Assembly (NCBI RefSeq): GCF_011049865.1
Contig: NZ_DRGY01000070.1
Span: 1 to 44,664 of the forward strand
DNA from: Marinobacter antarcticus
GTDB lineage: Bacteria > Pseudomonadota > Gammaproteobacteria > Pseudomonadales > Oleiphilaceae
Length of the DNA stretch: 44,664 nt
Reading direction: 5' to 3'
Under the pieces are notes generated by a model. It searched no databases and was not told the DNA's origin. It saw only the letters and a list, made by a program, of their open reading frames with translations. Made by a program: the position numbers and the translations under genes. Below are positions 28,935-37,894 of this stretch, piece by piece. Each line of letters begins with the position of its first letter. The stretch's first letter is position 1.

Positions 28935-29515
28935 GAGCTTCGATTTCTCCGTGGCAGGTTGACGGGGAGCGTTCGATATTTTCCGGGTTCAAGCCCGTCC
29001 AGTGACCAGTCCCCGATACGATAGCGGATCAACCTCAGCGTTGGAAACCCGACGGCAGCCGTCATGCGCCTCACCTGTCTGTTGCGGCCCTCGGTGATTG
29101 TCAGTTCCAGCCAGCTGGTGGGTATTGTGTCGCGCCTGCGCACGGGCGGAACTCTTTGCCACAGCTTCGGCTGTTCAATTCTGCGAGCTTTGGCAGGCTG
29201 GGTAAGACCATCTTTAAGCGTTACGCCCGCGGTGAGCTTCGCAATAGCGCCGACGGAAATATCACCTTCAACCTGAACCCAGTAGGTTTTCGGCATTTTC
29301 AGGGCCGGCGACGCAATACGGTGCTGTAGGGGGCCGTTCCCGGTGAGCAGAAGAAGACCCTCGGAATCGTAATCCAGTCGTCCGGCAGGATAAACGCCAG
29401 GAATCGTAATCCAGTCGGCGAGAGTGGCCCGGGGGTTCTGCTCAGCCGTTAAGCGCTCGTCGGTAAATTGGCTGAGCACCTGGAAAGGCTTGTTAAACAG
29501 GATGAGGTCAGCCAT
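28931..29515 (-). CDS. rluE: 23S rRNA pseudouridine(2457) synthase RluE
   Basis: A 194-residue RsuA-family pseudouridine synthase. The catalytic motif [14 protein letters not shown] has Asp48, and the N-terminus [13 protein letters not shown] matches RluE rather than RsuA or RluB, as there is no S4 domain. In E. coli RluE modifies U2457 of 23S rRNA and lies next to nudJ as here. It appears to be the first gene of rluE-nudJ-mnmA-hflD-purB-roxA-GNAT. Confidence 0.93.
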   Translation of the reverse strand: MADLILFNKPFQVLSQFTDERLTAEQNPRATLADWITIPGVYPAGRLDYDSEGLLLLTGNGPLQHRIASPALKMPKTYWVQVEGDISVGAIAKLTAGVTLKDGLTQPAKARRIEQPKLWQRVPPVRRRDTIPTSWLELTITEGRNRQVRRMTAAVGFPTLRLIRYRIGDWSLDGLEPGKYRTLPVNLPRRNRSS

Positions 29516-29630
29516 GAATGAGGCGTCCGGGCCGGAGGGCGGAAGTTAAATCAACGTGAAGGATACGGAGAAGTTACGGCGTTTGAAAGCGTGAGCCAAG
29601 CCGCGTGGGTTGCGCCCAGCGGCGGGCAAA

Positions 29631-29658
29631 GCACCTGCCGGATTCATCCGGCAGGTGC
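29631..29658 (-). terminator. Strong hairpin downstream of cspD
   Basis: A perfect 12-bp stem (GCACCTGCCGGA / TCCGGCAGGTGC) with the 4-nt loop TTCA, 50 bp after the cspD stop. On the minus strand it is followed only by TTTG, so it is a weak intrinsic terminator at best. It may stop or stabilise cspD mRNA and shield rluE. The rest of 29516-29708 shows smaller GC-rich inverted repeats and no gene. Confidence 0.55.
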
Positions 29659-29708
29659 CCTGTCAACACGCAGTCTGCGGCCCGGGTGCCGCATGCATTG
29701 CGTGAGTT

Positions 29709-30005
29709 TCAGCCATTTGCCGCGTGTGGAGAATAGTCTCCGGGCTCGGGCTCTGCCGTTTCATTAGACTGAGCATCGGGCTCTGCTGTTTCAGCAGACT
29801 GAGCATCGGGCACGATGTTGACTGCGTGCACGCCCTTGTCGCTCGGCTTCTTGTCGAAGTTGACTGTCTGACCCGCTTTCAATGTTTTGTAGCCGTCCAT
29901 CTGGACTGACGAAAAGTGTGCAAACAGGTCGTCACTGCAGCCATCTTCAATGATGAAACCGTACCCTTTGGCATTGTTGAACCACTTTACTTTGCCTCTT
30001 GGCAT
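29709..30005 (-). CDS. Cold-shock domain protein with acidic repeat tail (CspD-like)
   Basis: A 98-residue protein. Residues 1-67 are a cold-shock domain with RNP1 KGYGFI and RNP2 DLFAHF, which binds single-stranded nucleic acid. The remaining 31 residues form an acidic, probably disordered tail holding two copies of a 10-residue unit (DAQSxETAEP), encoded by a 30-bp tandem repeat. In E. coli CspD, a replication inhibitor, occupies the same place next to clpS and is about 74 residues. The ATG at 30005 has AAGGGAG upstream, which rejects a longer frame. Position suggests CspD; function is inferred. Confidence 0.88.
   Translation of the reverse strand: MPRGKVKWFNNAKGYGFIIEDGCSDDLFAHFSSVQMDGYKTLKAGQTVNFDKKPSDKGVHAVNIVPDAQSAETAEPDAQSNETAEPEPGDYSPHAANG
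29751..29810. repeat. 30-bp tandem repeat in the cspD-like tail
   Basis: Two adjacent 30-bp copies, 29751-29780 and 29781-29810, with four to five differences. They encode two in-frame 10-residue units of the C-terminal tail. Confidence 0.9.
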
Positions 30006-30388
30006 GATGAACTCCCTTGTTCTTTTGCTGTCACTCATTGTTGTTCGATTTACTGACCGCTTATGCGTCTGTAATTTGCCGATTTCGGTTACACATTTTG
30101 GTTGCACTTTCGTTACAAACTTCGATTACCGTTACAAACTCCGATTACAAAATGCAATCATGTATTTACATTATTTAACAGTGTAGCTTAACTTTCGACG
30201 AAACCCGCATTCGAGTCAATAACTTCCTTCTGTCGCGGTAATAGTTGGTTGAACGCAGTCCGGAAGCGGTATCATGTTCGTATAAATGAGTAACTCAGCT
30301 CGGGCGCGGGTCTGGCTTGCCAATGTCAGACTTGAAAACCCGGGACCCGACAACCACATTACGGAGAGGCACCGATAACCGGGAAATA
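30006..30388. promoter_or_regulatory. Divergent cspD-like / clpS control region
   Basis: A 383-bp space without a gene. The half nearer cspD is AT-rich and holds two 19-bp direct repeats at 30111-30148. On the plus strand toward clpS there are TTGAAC (30249-30254) with TATCAT (30270-30275) at a short 15-bp spacing, and TATAAA at 30281; neither pair is convincing. No terminator is seen. Confidence 0.5.
30111..30148. repeat. 19-bp direct repeats upstream of the cspD-like gene
   Basis: Two adjacent copies, CGTTACAAACTTCGATTAC (30111-30129) and CGTTACAAACTCCGATTAC (30130-30148), differ at one base. A looser related sequence (CGGTTACACATTTTGGTTGC) lies just before, at 30086. They lie 106-143 bp from the cspD start and could bind a regulator or be a slippage product. 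Confidence 0.85.
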
Positions 30389-30751
30389 ATGATGCGGACT
30401 ATCGAAAATTCTCGACTAGTATTAAATCAGGGGGAGGAAGAACAGCCGGGGCGTCACGACGACCTCAGCGTTGCTCCCGAAAAGCCTGCACTGAAGCGAC
30501 CGGCCCAGTATAAGGTGATGCTTCTGAACGACGATTATACACCCATGGATTTTGTCGTGGATGTACTGACAACATTCTTCGGAATGAATGATGAAAAGGC
30601 GACACAGGTGATGCTGCTCGTCCATACGCAAGGAAAGGCTGTATGCGGGGTGTATACCCGGGACATCGCGGAAACAAAGGCAGCTCAGGTGAACCAGTAT
30701 TCCTCGGAATGCGATCATCCGCTCCTTTGCGAGATTGAATGTGCAGACTGA
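30389..30751 (+). CDS. clpS: ATP-dependent Clp protease adaptor ClpS
   Basis: ClpS delivers proteins with N-terminal Leu, Phe, Tyr or Trp to ClpAP. The 120-residue form starting at the ATG pair 30389/30392 has a flexible N-terminus and the core [43 protein letters not shown] and HPLLCEIE. The Asn-Asp pair and His residue of the N-degron pocket are present. The ribosome-binding site is weak, so the exact start is open. clpA follows after 18 nt. Confidence 0.94.
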   Translation: MMRTIENSRLVLNQGEEEQPGRHDDLSVAPEKPALKRPAQYKVMLLNDDYTPMDFVVDVLTTFFGMNDEKATQVMLLVHTQGKAVCGVYTRDIAETKAAQVNQYSSECDHPLLCEIECAD

Positions 30752-30769
30752 TAGACGTTGGGGTAGCCC

Positions 30770-33040
30770 ATGTTGAGCAAAGATCTTGAAATTACGCTGA
30801 ATACAGCCTTTAAAAGTGCCCGCGACAAACGTCATGAATTCATGACCGTGGAGCACTTAATGCTGGCCTTGCTCGATAACGACTCGGCTGTGGGTGTTCT
30901 CAAAGCTTGTGGTGCAGACCTCAAGCAACTTCACGACGAGCTGATTGAGTTTGTAGACTCCACAACGCCGCTGATTCCGAGCAGTGACGATGAGCGCGAG
31001 ACCCAACCAACACTCGGTTTTCAGAGGGTACTGCAGCGCGCGGTATTTCATGTGCAATCTTCCGGTAAAAAAGAGGTAACCGGTGCGAATGTGCTGGTCG
31101 CCATTTTCAGCGAACAGGAAAGCCAAGCGGTTTACGTGCTCAAGAAACAAAATGTTGCACGTATTGATGTCGTCAACTTTGTGTCCCACGGCATATCCCG
31201 GGTTCAGGGAGCTGAGGACCAGGAAGGCCAGGAGCAGATCTCTCACGAAGAAACGGGAGAAGAGGGCGGTCAGTCCAAGCCCTTGGACAATTACGCAACC
31301 AATCTTAATGAGCAGGCTCGCCAAGGTCGAATTGATCCGTTGATTGGCCGCGAGCACGAAGTTGAGCGGGTGGTGCAGATACTCGTGCGCCGGCGCAAGA
31401 ACAATCCCTTGCTGGTGGGCGAGGCCGGTGTGGGCAAAACGGCTATTGCTGAAGGGCTGGCCAAACGCATTGTTGACGGCCAGGTACCCGATATTATTTC
31501 CGATGGCGTGGTGTACTCGCTTGATCTTGGCGCCTTGCTTGCCGGAACGAAATATCGCGGTGACTTCGAGAAACGCCTGAAGGGGCTGCTTGGCGATCTT
31601 AAAAAAGAAAAGCATGCCATTTTGTTCATCGACGAAATCCACACCATCATAGGGGCAGGATCTGCGTCCGGTGGGGTGATGGATGCTTCGAACCTGCTCA
31701 AGCCCATGCTGAGCTCGGGTGAAATCCGGTGCATCGGGTCGACCACCTATCAGGAGTTCCGGGGCATTTTCGAAAAAGACAGTGCGCTGGCTCGGCGCTT
31801 CCAGAAGATTGATGTAAATGAGCCGAGCGTTGAGGATACCTACCAGATTCTCAAAGGGCTGAAGCCGAACTTTGAAAAGCACCACGATCTGAAATACACA
31901 GATCGGGCCTTGCGCGTGGCGGCCGAGTTGGCGGATCGTTACATCACGGATCGCCACCTTCCGGATAAAGCCATCGACGTGATGGACGAAGCCGGTGCCC
32001 GGCAGCGGCTGATGCCCGAGGACAAACGCCTGAAAACGGTTGATGTTCCGGAAATCGAAGAGGTGGTTGCCAAGATTGCCCGTATTCCGCCGAAGAACGT
32101 GTCCACCAGCGACAAGGATTTGCTGCGCAATCTGGAGCGCGATCTCAAAATGGTGGTGTTTGGGCAAGACCCGGCTATCGAATCTCTGTCAATGGCAATC
32201 AAACTGGCGCGGGCCGGTCTGAAAGCGCCGGAGAAGCCGGAAGGCTCCTTCCTGTTTGCCGGGCCCACGGGTGTGGGTAAGACCGAGGTAACGAAGCAAC
32301 TGGCGAAAGCCCTTGGGGTGGAGCTGGTACGATTCGACATGTCGGAGTATATGGAGCGCCATACGGTCTCTCGCTTGATCGGTGCACCGCCCGGATACGT
32401 TGGTTACGACCAGGGTGGCCTGTTAACAGAATCGGTGAACAAGCACCCGCACTGTGTGTTGTTGCTGGATGAAATCGAGAAGGCGCATCCGGAAGTCTTC
32501 AATCTGCTTCTGCAGGTTATGGATCACGGAACCCTGACCGATAACAACGGGCGTAAGGCCGACTTCCGTCACGTTATTCTCGTGATGACCACGAACGCCG
32601 GTGCTGAAAGTATGGCACGGCGCTCTATGGGATTCAGCGAGCAGGATCACAGCAGTGATGGTATGGAAATCATCAGCAAAACGTTCACGCCGGAGTTTCG
32701 TAATCGCCTGGACAGCATTATTCAGTTCGGCGACTTGCGCAGAGAGACGATCACCCATGTGGTGGATAAGTTCCTGACCGAGTTGCAGGCACAACTGGAT
32801 GAGAAGCACGTGGTGCTGCATGTGGATGATGCGGCTAAACTGTGGCTGGCTGACAAGGGCTACGACGTCACCATGGGTGCGCGTCCTATGGCACGGCTGA
32901 TTCAGGACAAAATCAAGCGTCCGCTTGCTGAGCAGATTCTGTTTGGCGAATTATCCGACAAGGGTGGTGATGTATTTGTCCACCTCAAGGATGATGAGCT
33001 AGTCCTCGATTACGAGGATGAACCGGCAGAAGCTGTCTGA
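30770..33040 (+). CDS. clpA: Clp protease ATP-binding subunit ClpA
   Basis: ClpA is the AAA+ unfoldase of the ClpAP protease. The 756 residues comprise the Clp N-domain (1-143, binds ClpS), an acidic linker (145-168), D1 with Walker A GEAGVGKT (217-224) and Walker B FIDEIH (about 286-291), and D2 with GPTGVGKT (498-505) and LLDEIEKAH (about 565). The ClpP-binding loop reads RSMGF (about 618-622), where E. coli ClpA has IGL and related proteins IGF, so Met replaces the usual Ile. No middle domain is present, which separates it from ClpB. A terminator follows. Confidence 0.97.
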   Translation: MLSKDLEITLNTAFKSARDKRHEFMTVEHLMLALLDNDSAVGVLKACGADLKQLHDELIEFVDSTTPLIPSSDDERETQPTLGFQRVLQRAVFHVQSSGKKEVTGANVLVAIFSEQESQAVYVLKKQNVARIDVVNFVSHGISRVQGAEDQEGQEQISHEETGEEGGQSKPLDNYATNLNEQARQGRIDPLIGREHEVERVVQILVRRRKNNPLLVGEAGVGKTAIAEGLAKRIVDGQVPDIISDGVVYSLDLGALLAGTKYRGDFEKRLKGLLGDLKKEKHAILFIDEIHTIIGAGSASGGVMDASNLLKPMLSSGEIRCIGSTTYQEFRGIFEKDSALARRFQKIDVNEPSVEDTYQILKGLKPNFEKHHDLKYTDRALRVAAELADRYITDRHLPDKAIDVMDEAGARQRLMPEDKRLKTVDVPEIEEVVAKIARIPPKNVSTSDKDLLRNLERDLKMVVFGQDPAIESLSMAIKLARAGLKAPEKPEGSFLFAGPTGVGKTEVTKQLAKALGVELVRFDMSEYMERHTVSRLIGAPPGYVGYDQGGLLTESVNKHPHCVLLLDEIEKAHPEVFNLLLQVMDHGTLTDNNGRKADFRHVILVMTTNAGAESMARRSMGFSEQDHSSDGMEIISKTFTPEFRNRLDSIIQFGDLRRETITHVVDKFLTELQAQLDEKHVVLHVDDAAKLWLADKGYDVTMGARPMARLIQDKIKRPLAEQILFGELSDKGGDVFVHLKDDELVLDYEDEPAEAV

Positions 33041-33065
33041 ACCGACTGGTCCAAACGCTACTCAC

Positions 33066-33099
33066 AAAAAAACCGCTGTATTATAACAGCGGTTTTTTT
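33066..33099. terminator. Bidirectional intrinsic terminator between clpA and infA
   Basis: A 14-bp inverted repeat: seven A plus CCGCTGT, loop ATTATA, then ACAGCGG plus seven T (33066-33079 and 33086-33099). It gives a GC stem with a T-tract on both strands, so it can end clpA from the left and infA from the right. Confidence 0.95.
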
Positions 33100-33123
33100 G
33101 TGTTTTATCAGGTCGCTATAACC

Positions 33124-33342
33124 TTAACGGGCCCGGTACACAATCCGGCCTTTGCTCAGATCGTAAGGCGTCAATTCAACCTTGACCTTGTCACCGGTCA
33201 GGATGCGAATATAGTTTTTACGCATCTTGCCGGAAATGTGAGCAGTGACAACGTGACCGTTGCTTAGCTCAACCCGGAACATGGTGTTTGGAAGGGTATC
33301 GAGAATAACGCCTTCCATTTCAATAGCATCTGTTTTCGCCAT
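33124..33342 (-). CDS. infA: Translation initiation factor IF-1
   Basis: A 72-residue OB-fold protein, the exact length of E. coli IF-1, with the conserved [37 protein letters not shown] (here in part) and [14 protein letters not shown] segments. It binds the 30S A site during initiation. The ATG has GAGG ten bases upstream and a well-spaced sigma-70 promoter about 50-75 bp upstream. It stands as a single-gene unit between terminator and promoter. Confidence 0.98.
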   Translation of the reverse strand: MAKTDAIEMEGVILDTLPNTMFRVELSNGHVVTAHISGKMRKNYIRILTGDKVKVELTPYDLSKGRIVYRAR

Positions 33343-33380
33343 TCAGTAGAAACCTCTTTTGGAAAACTTTCCGTAATTTT

Positions 33381-33419
33381 AAATTGCGCAATTTTGCCTG
33401 AATTGTCGGCATTTGGCAA
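33381..33419 (-). promoter_or_regulatory. infA promoter with overlapping 14-bp palindrome
   Basis: On the minus strand TTGCCA (33419-33414), a 17-bp spacer and CAAAAT (33396-33391) form a good sigma-70 promoter. A perfect palindrome AAATTGCGCAATTT (33381-33394) covers the -10 edge and expected start point near 33384, as an operator would. It may also be chance. Confidence 0.65.
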
Positions 33420-33493
33420 AGTGAGTTGGTCGGTCGCCCTGTAAAACAGCGCTCAACCACGTTTTGTTGGGGCATTTTAACCAATACTTCCCA

Positions 33494-34207
33494 TTAAGCC
33501 ACATTTATAGGTCGCCATTGGCCATCTTGCAGTGCTTCTATGGGTTTGAACCGGGTCTTGTAACTCATCTTCCGGCACTGTTCTATCCAGTAACCCAGAT
33601 AGAGATGGGGCAGGTCGCGCCGCCGCGCCTCTTCGATTTGCCACAGAACCGCGAACGTGCCCAGACTTCGATGCTCCAGGGCAGGATCAAATACAGTATA
33701 TATCGCTGATAGCGCACCATCTAACAAATCCACCGCCGCCAGTGCCGCTAACTCGCCGTTTATGCGCATTTCGAGAAACCAGGAATCGGTAGCGCCTTCT
33801 ACCAGAAACGAGGTGAATTGCTCCCGTGACGGTGGATACATGTCACCGTCCTTGTGCCTCAACTCGACATAGTTTGCATAAAGCTGGTAGTAACTCTCCG
33901 TGAATGTTGCGGGCACCAGCGTGCATTCGAGGTCGCTGTTCTTTTTCATGACCCGGCGCTGGCTGCGATCCGCACGGAAGTCTTTTACGTTCAGTCTTAC
34001 GGGAATGCAGGCATTACACTGTTCGCAGTGGGGCCGATAATAGTGGGACCCGCTGCGCCGGAAACCCAATGATGTCAGTTGGCTGTAGAGCTTTTTGTCG
34101 ATGTGGGCTCGCGGATCGACAAACATAGTGGTTGCTTCACGATCGGCGAGATAGCTGCAATCGTGCCCGGGTGTTGCAAAAAATACCAGGGTTCCGAGAC
34201 TACTCAT
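33494..34207 (-). CDS. bpt: Aspartate/glutamate leucyltransferase (Bpt/Ate)
   Basis: This enzyme family puts Leu (Bpt) from Leu-tRNA onto proteins with N-terminal Asp or Glu, making them ClpS substrates. The 237 residues have the N-terminal Cys motif CSYLADREATTMFVDP, the CEQCNACIPVR cluster, KDGDMYPPSREQF and the C-terminal YLGYWIEQCRKMSYKTRFKP. It is encoded 8 nt into the end of aat, and clpS-clpA lie nearby, so the degron-writing and degron-reading enzymes are clustered. Distinction between leucyl and arginyl transfer is by bacterial context. Confidence 0.93.
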   Translation of the reverse strand: MSSLGTLVFFATPGHDCSYLADREATTMFVDPRAHIDKKLYSQLTSLGFRRSGSHYYRPHCEQCNACIPVRLNVKDFRADRSQRRVMKKNSDLECTLVPATFTESYYQLYANYVELRHKDGDMYPPSREQFTSFLVEGATDSWFLEMRINGELAALAAVDLLDGALSAIYTVFDPALEHRSLGTFAVLWQIEEARRRDLPHLYLGYWIEQCRKMSYKTRFKPIEALQDGQWRPINVA

Positions 34208-34916
34208 TCATGCCTCCGGGCCATTGCCAGTGGAATGTCCAGTCGGGCTGATCCGGTTTTCGGTTTGCGTACGCATCAATTATAGACAAAAAATCCTGTC
34301 TGGGTAGGGTGCGTGCGCCCATGCTGAGGAGATGGTCGCTCTCCACTTGGCAGTCAATCACCCTGTAGCCCCAGCCCTGCAGTTGATGGGCCAAGTGAAC
34401 CATCAATACTTTGGATGCGTTGGTTTTCAGGGAAAACATGGATTCGCCGAAAAAACACTGCCCGATGGCGAGACCGTACATACCGCCGGCCAGTTCACCG
34501 TGCAAATCCCATACTTCGATTGAGTGGGCAACACCCTGGCGGTGGAGTGCGCAGTAACTGGCGATCATCTCGTCGGTTATCCAGGTGCCTTCGCTTCGGG
34601 TGGAGGCGCACAGGCGAATAATGCGATCAAAGGCCTGATCGGCCGTTACCTGAAAGCGGCGTTGATTCAGCGTTTTGCGCAAACTGCGGGAAATATGAAT
34701 GTTTTCGGGAAATAGCACACAGCGAGGGTCCGGGGACCACCAGAGAATGGGCTGTTCTTCGCTGTACCAGGGAAATATACCGCTGCGATACGCGAGGATA
34801 AGCCGTTCTGTGGAGAGATCGCCTCCCAGCGCGAGAAGGCCGTCGGGATCGTCGAGGGCTTCTTCGGCTGGGGGGAACCACAGTTGCTCAGGGTCGAGCC
34901 AGGGAAGTGAGGTCAT
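34200..34916 (-). CDS. aat: Leucyl/phenylalanyl-tRNA-protein transferase Aat
   Basis: Aat transfers Leu or Phe from tRNA to N-terminal Lys or Arg, creating primary N-degrons for ClpS-ClpAP. The 238 residues carry LALGGDLSTERLILAYRSGIFPWY (given in part), WWSPDPRCVLFPENIHISRSLRK, GTWITDEMIASYC and GGMYGLAIGQCFFGESMFS. Length matches E. coli (234). It overlaps bpt by 8 nt and follows trxB by 21 nt, so trxB-aat-bpt look like one operon. Confidence 0.96.
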   Translation of the reverse strand: MTSLPWLDPEQLWFPPAEEALDDPDGLLALGGDLSTERLILAYRSGIFPWYSEEQPILWWSPDPRCVLFPENIHISRSLRKTLNQRRFQVTADQAFDRIIRLCASTRSEGTWITDEMIASYCALHRQGVAHSIEVWDLHGELAGGMYGLAIGQCFFGESMFSLKTNASKVLMVHLAHQLQGWGYRVIDCQVESDHLLSMGARTLPRQDFLSIIDAYANRKPDQPDWTFHWQWPGGMNE

Positions 34917-34937
34917 CCTGCCTTCTGTTCGTTGGAT

Positions 34938-36020
<1,083 letters not shown>

Positions 36021-36024
36021 CTAT

Positions 36025-36936
36025 TTACGCAAGTACGGAAACGCTGGTCAGCAACTGCCGCACGCGCTGGGCGCTTTTCCCGGATTCGCCCTGCTCAAGA
36101 CGATGCTCGGCAATTGATGGGAACACCGCCTGAATGTCATCCGGAAGAGCGTGCTGACGACCTTGCATCAGCGCCCAGGCTTTTGTCGCCCTGAGTAATC
36201 CGAGCCCGGCTCTGGGTGACAAACCATACAGCAGTCCGGGCATGCGGCGGCTCTGCTCCAGCAAACGCTGAATGTAGTCAAGCAGCGCCGGACTTGCGGT
36301 GACACGGGTTACTGCGTCCTGAAGTGTTGCCAGATCCGCTTCCGAGAGCAAAGTGCCAAGTCGATCAGTCATGACCCTGCGGTCTTCGCCTTCCAACAAC
36401 TCCCGCTCGGCTCTTGGGTCCGGATAACCAAGCCGTATACGCATCAGAAAGCGATCGAGCTGGGATTCCGGCAGCGGGTAGGTGCCGCCTTGTTCCGTGG
36501 GGTTCTGTGTGGCAATCACAAAGAACGGGTGTGGCAGCGGACGCGTTTCGCCTTCAATAGACACCTGGCGCTCTTCCATGGCTTCGAGCAGTGCGCTCTG
36601 TGTTCGCGGGGACGCCCGGTTGATTTCATCCGCAAGAACAACCTGAGCAAAAATGGGCCCTGGGTGGAATACCAGGCTGCCCGCCTGTTTGTCGTACATT
36701 GAATATCCCAGTACGTCTGCAGGCAGCAAGTCGTTGGTGAACTGAATGCGTTGGTAGCTCAGGCCCATAGCCTTGGCCAGGGCATGGGACAGGGTGGTTT
36801 TACCCATGCCGGGGATGTCTTCAATCAGCAAGTGGCCCTTTGCAAGCAGGCCACAGAGGGCCAGGCGTACCTGGTGATCTTTGCCCAGCAGAATCTGGTT
36901 CAGCTCGGCAACAACGGTGTCTACCAGGTTTTTCAT
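36025..36936 (-). CDS. MoxR-family AAA+ ATPase
   Basis: A 303-residue MoxR ATPase with Walker A GMGKTT (43-48), Walker B and sensor segment LADEINRA (about 101-108), GEGETRPLPHPFFVIATQNP-like region in the middle and an arginine-rich lid domain. MoxR proteins act as chaperones in the assembly of protein complexes, usually encoded with DUF58 and von Willebrand factor A proteins. Neither partner is here: the gene starts 7 nt after aguB and is followed by trxB. The agmatine link is therefore unusual and could be accidental. Confidence 0.9.
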   Translation of the reverse strand: MKNLVDTVVAELNQILLGKDHQVRLALCGLLAKGHLLIEDIPGMGKTTLSHALAKAMGLSYQRIQFTNDLLPADVLGYSMYDKQAGSLVFHPGPIFAQVVLADEINRASPRTQSALLEAMEERQVSIEGETRPLPHPFFVIATQNPTEQGGTYPLPESQLDRFLMRIRLGYPDPRAERELLEGEDRRVMTDRLGTLLSEADLATLQDAVTRVTASPALLDYIQRLLEQSRRMPGLLYGLSPRAGLGLLRATKAWALMQGRQHALPDDIQAVFPSIAEHRLEQGESGKSAQRVRQLLTSVSVLA

Positions 36937-36943
36937 GCGGGGT

Positions 36944-37894
36944 TCAGTCCCTCACTCTTTTAAGAATGTCGCCGTAGGCGTCGATTCGACGATCTCGGAA
37001 GTACGGCCAGATGCGGCGAATCGATTCACTGCGGTGGCGATCAATTGTGACACTCATAATGCATTCGGTGCTGTCGTCGGCCCGAGCCAGGAACTCGCCC
37101 TGTGGCCCGCAAATAAAGCTGTTGCCCCAAAAGCGGATGCCGTCTGAGTGCCCGCTCGGGTCCGGCTCAGTGCCGACCCGGTTAGGTGCGACAACCGGCA
37201 GGTTGTTGGCCACAGCGTGACCGCGCTGAACGGTAACCCAGGCCTCCAGTTGGCGAGCCTGTTCGTCGGGATCATCGGTTGTGTCCCAACCGATCGCGGT
37301 GGGGTAAATCAGTATCTCGGCGCCCGCCAACGCCATCAGACGGGCCGCTTCCGGGTACCACTGATCCCAGCATACGAGAACACCCAGTTTACCCACCGAT
37401 GTCTCGATGGGTGAAAACCCGCTGCGGCCATCGTTGAACTGAGCGTCTCCGGGCGTGAAATAAAACTTCTCATAAAAGCCCGGATCATCCGGAATGTGCA
37501 TTTTTCGATACAGGCCGGCAATGGAGCCGTCGGTTTCAATCACCAAAGCGGTGTTGTGATAGACACCGTTCATGCGACGCTCAAAAACGGAACCGACAAT
37601 GACAACGTCGAGTTCCCGAGCCAGGGCTGAAAGCCGCTCACTGGTGGGGCCCGGGATGGGCTCCGCCAGATCAAATGTGCGGGTGTCTTCCGTCTGACAA
37701 AAGTAGTGCGTAGCGTGGAGTTCCTGAAGAACGATTAATTGAGCGCCGCCCAGAGCCGCCTCCCGAACCAGCATTTCGGTGGTCGCCAGACTGGCAGCCT
37801 TGTCTTCACTGCATGCCTGCTGAATGGCAGCAATGGCAAGCTGCCCAGAAGGCTGCGGTTTGCCGGGGTGTTGATTCACGGCGTGTTGATTCAT
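36944..37894 (-). CDS. aguB: N-carbamoylputrescine amidase AguB
   Basis: AguB hydrolyses N-carbamoylputrescine to putrescine, carbon dioxide and ammonia. It is a nitrilase-superfamily enzyme of 316 residues with the catalytic triad E58 (LQELHA), K131 (YRKMHIPD) and C175 (VCWDQWYPEA). The EKFYFTPGD stretch and the adjacent aguA support the substrate. The ATG overlaps the aguA stop by 4 nt. The first ten residues, MNQHAVNQHP, come from a 15-bp duplication that also creates an in-frame GTG five codons after the ATG, so the true start could be either. Confidence 0.94.
   Translation of the reverse strand: MNQHAVNQHPGKPQPSGQLAIAAIQQACSEDKAASLATTEMLVREAALGGAQLIVLQELHATHYFCQTEDTRTFDLAEPIPGPTSERLSALARELDVVIVGSVFERRMNGVYHNTALVIETDGSIAGLYRKMHIPDDPGFYEKFYFTPGDAQFNDGRSGFSPIETSVGKLGVLVCWDQWYPEAARLMALAGAEILIYPTAIGWDTTDDPDEQARQLEAWVTVQRGHAVANNLPVVAPNRVGTEPDPSGHSDGIRFWGNSFICGPQGEFLARADDSTECIMSVTIDRHRSESIRRIWPYFRDRRIDAYGDILKRVRD
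37865..37894. repeat. 15-bp tandem duplication at the aguB start
   Basis: Minus strand: ATGAATCAACACGCC (37894-37880) followed by GTGAATCAACACCCC (37879-37865). Two differences only. Each copy starts with a possible initiation codon in frame. Confidence 0.85.

Noticed and set aside
30857..32167. A 436-codon open frame antisense to clpA
   Set aside because: It lies wholly opposite a well-supported AAA+ gene, has no recognisable domain and fits the third-position GC effect.
33041..33123. A tRNA gene between clpA and infA, as serW in E. coli
   Set aside because: The space holds only the terminator hairpin and no cloverleaf-like sequence.
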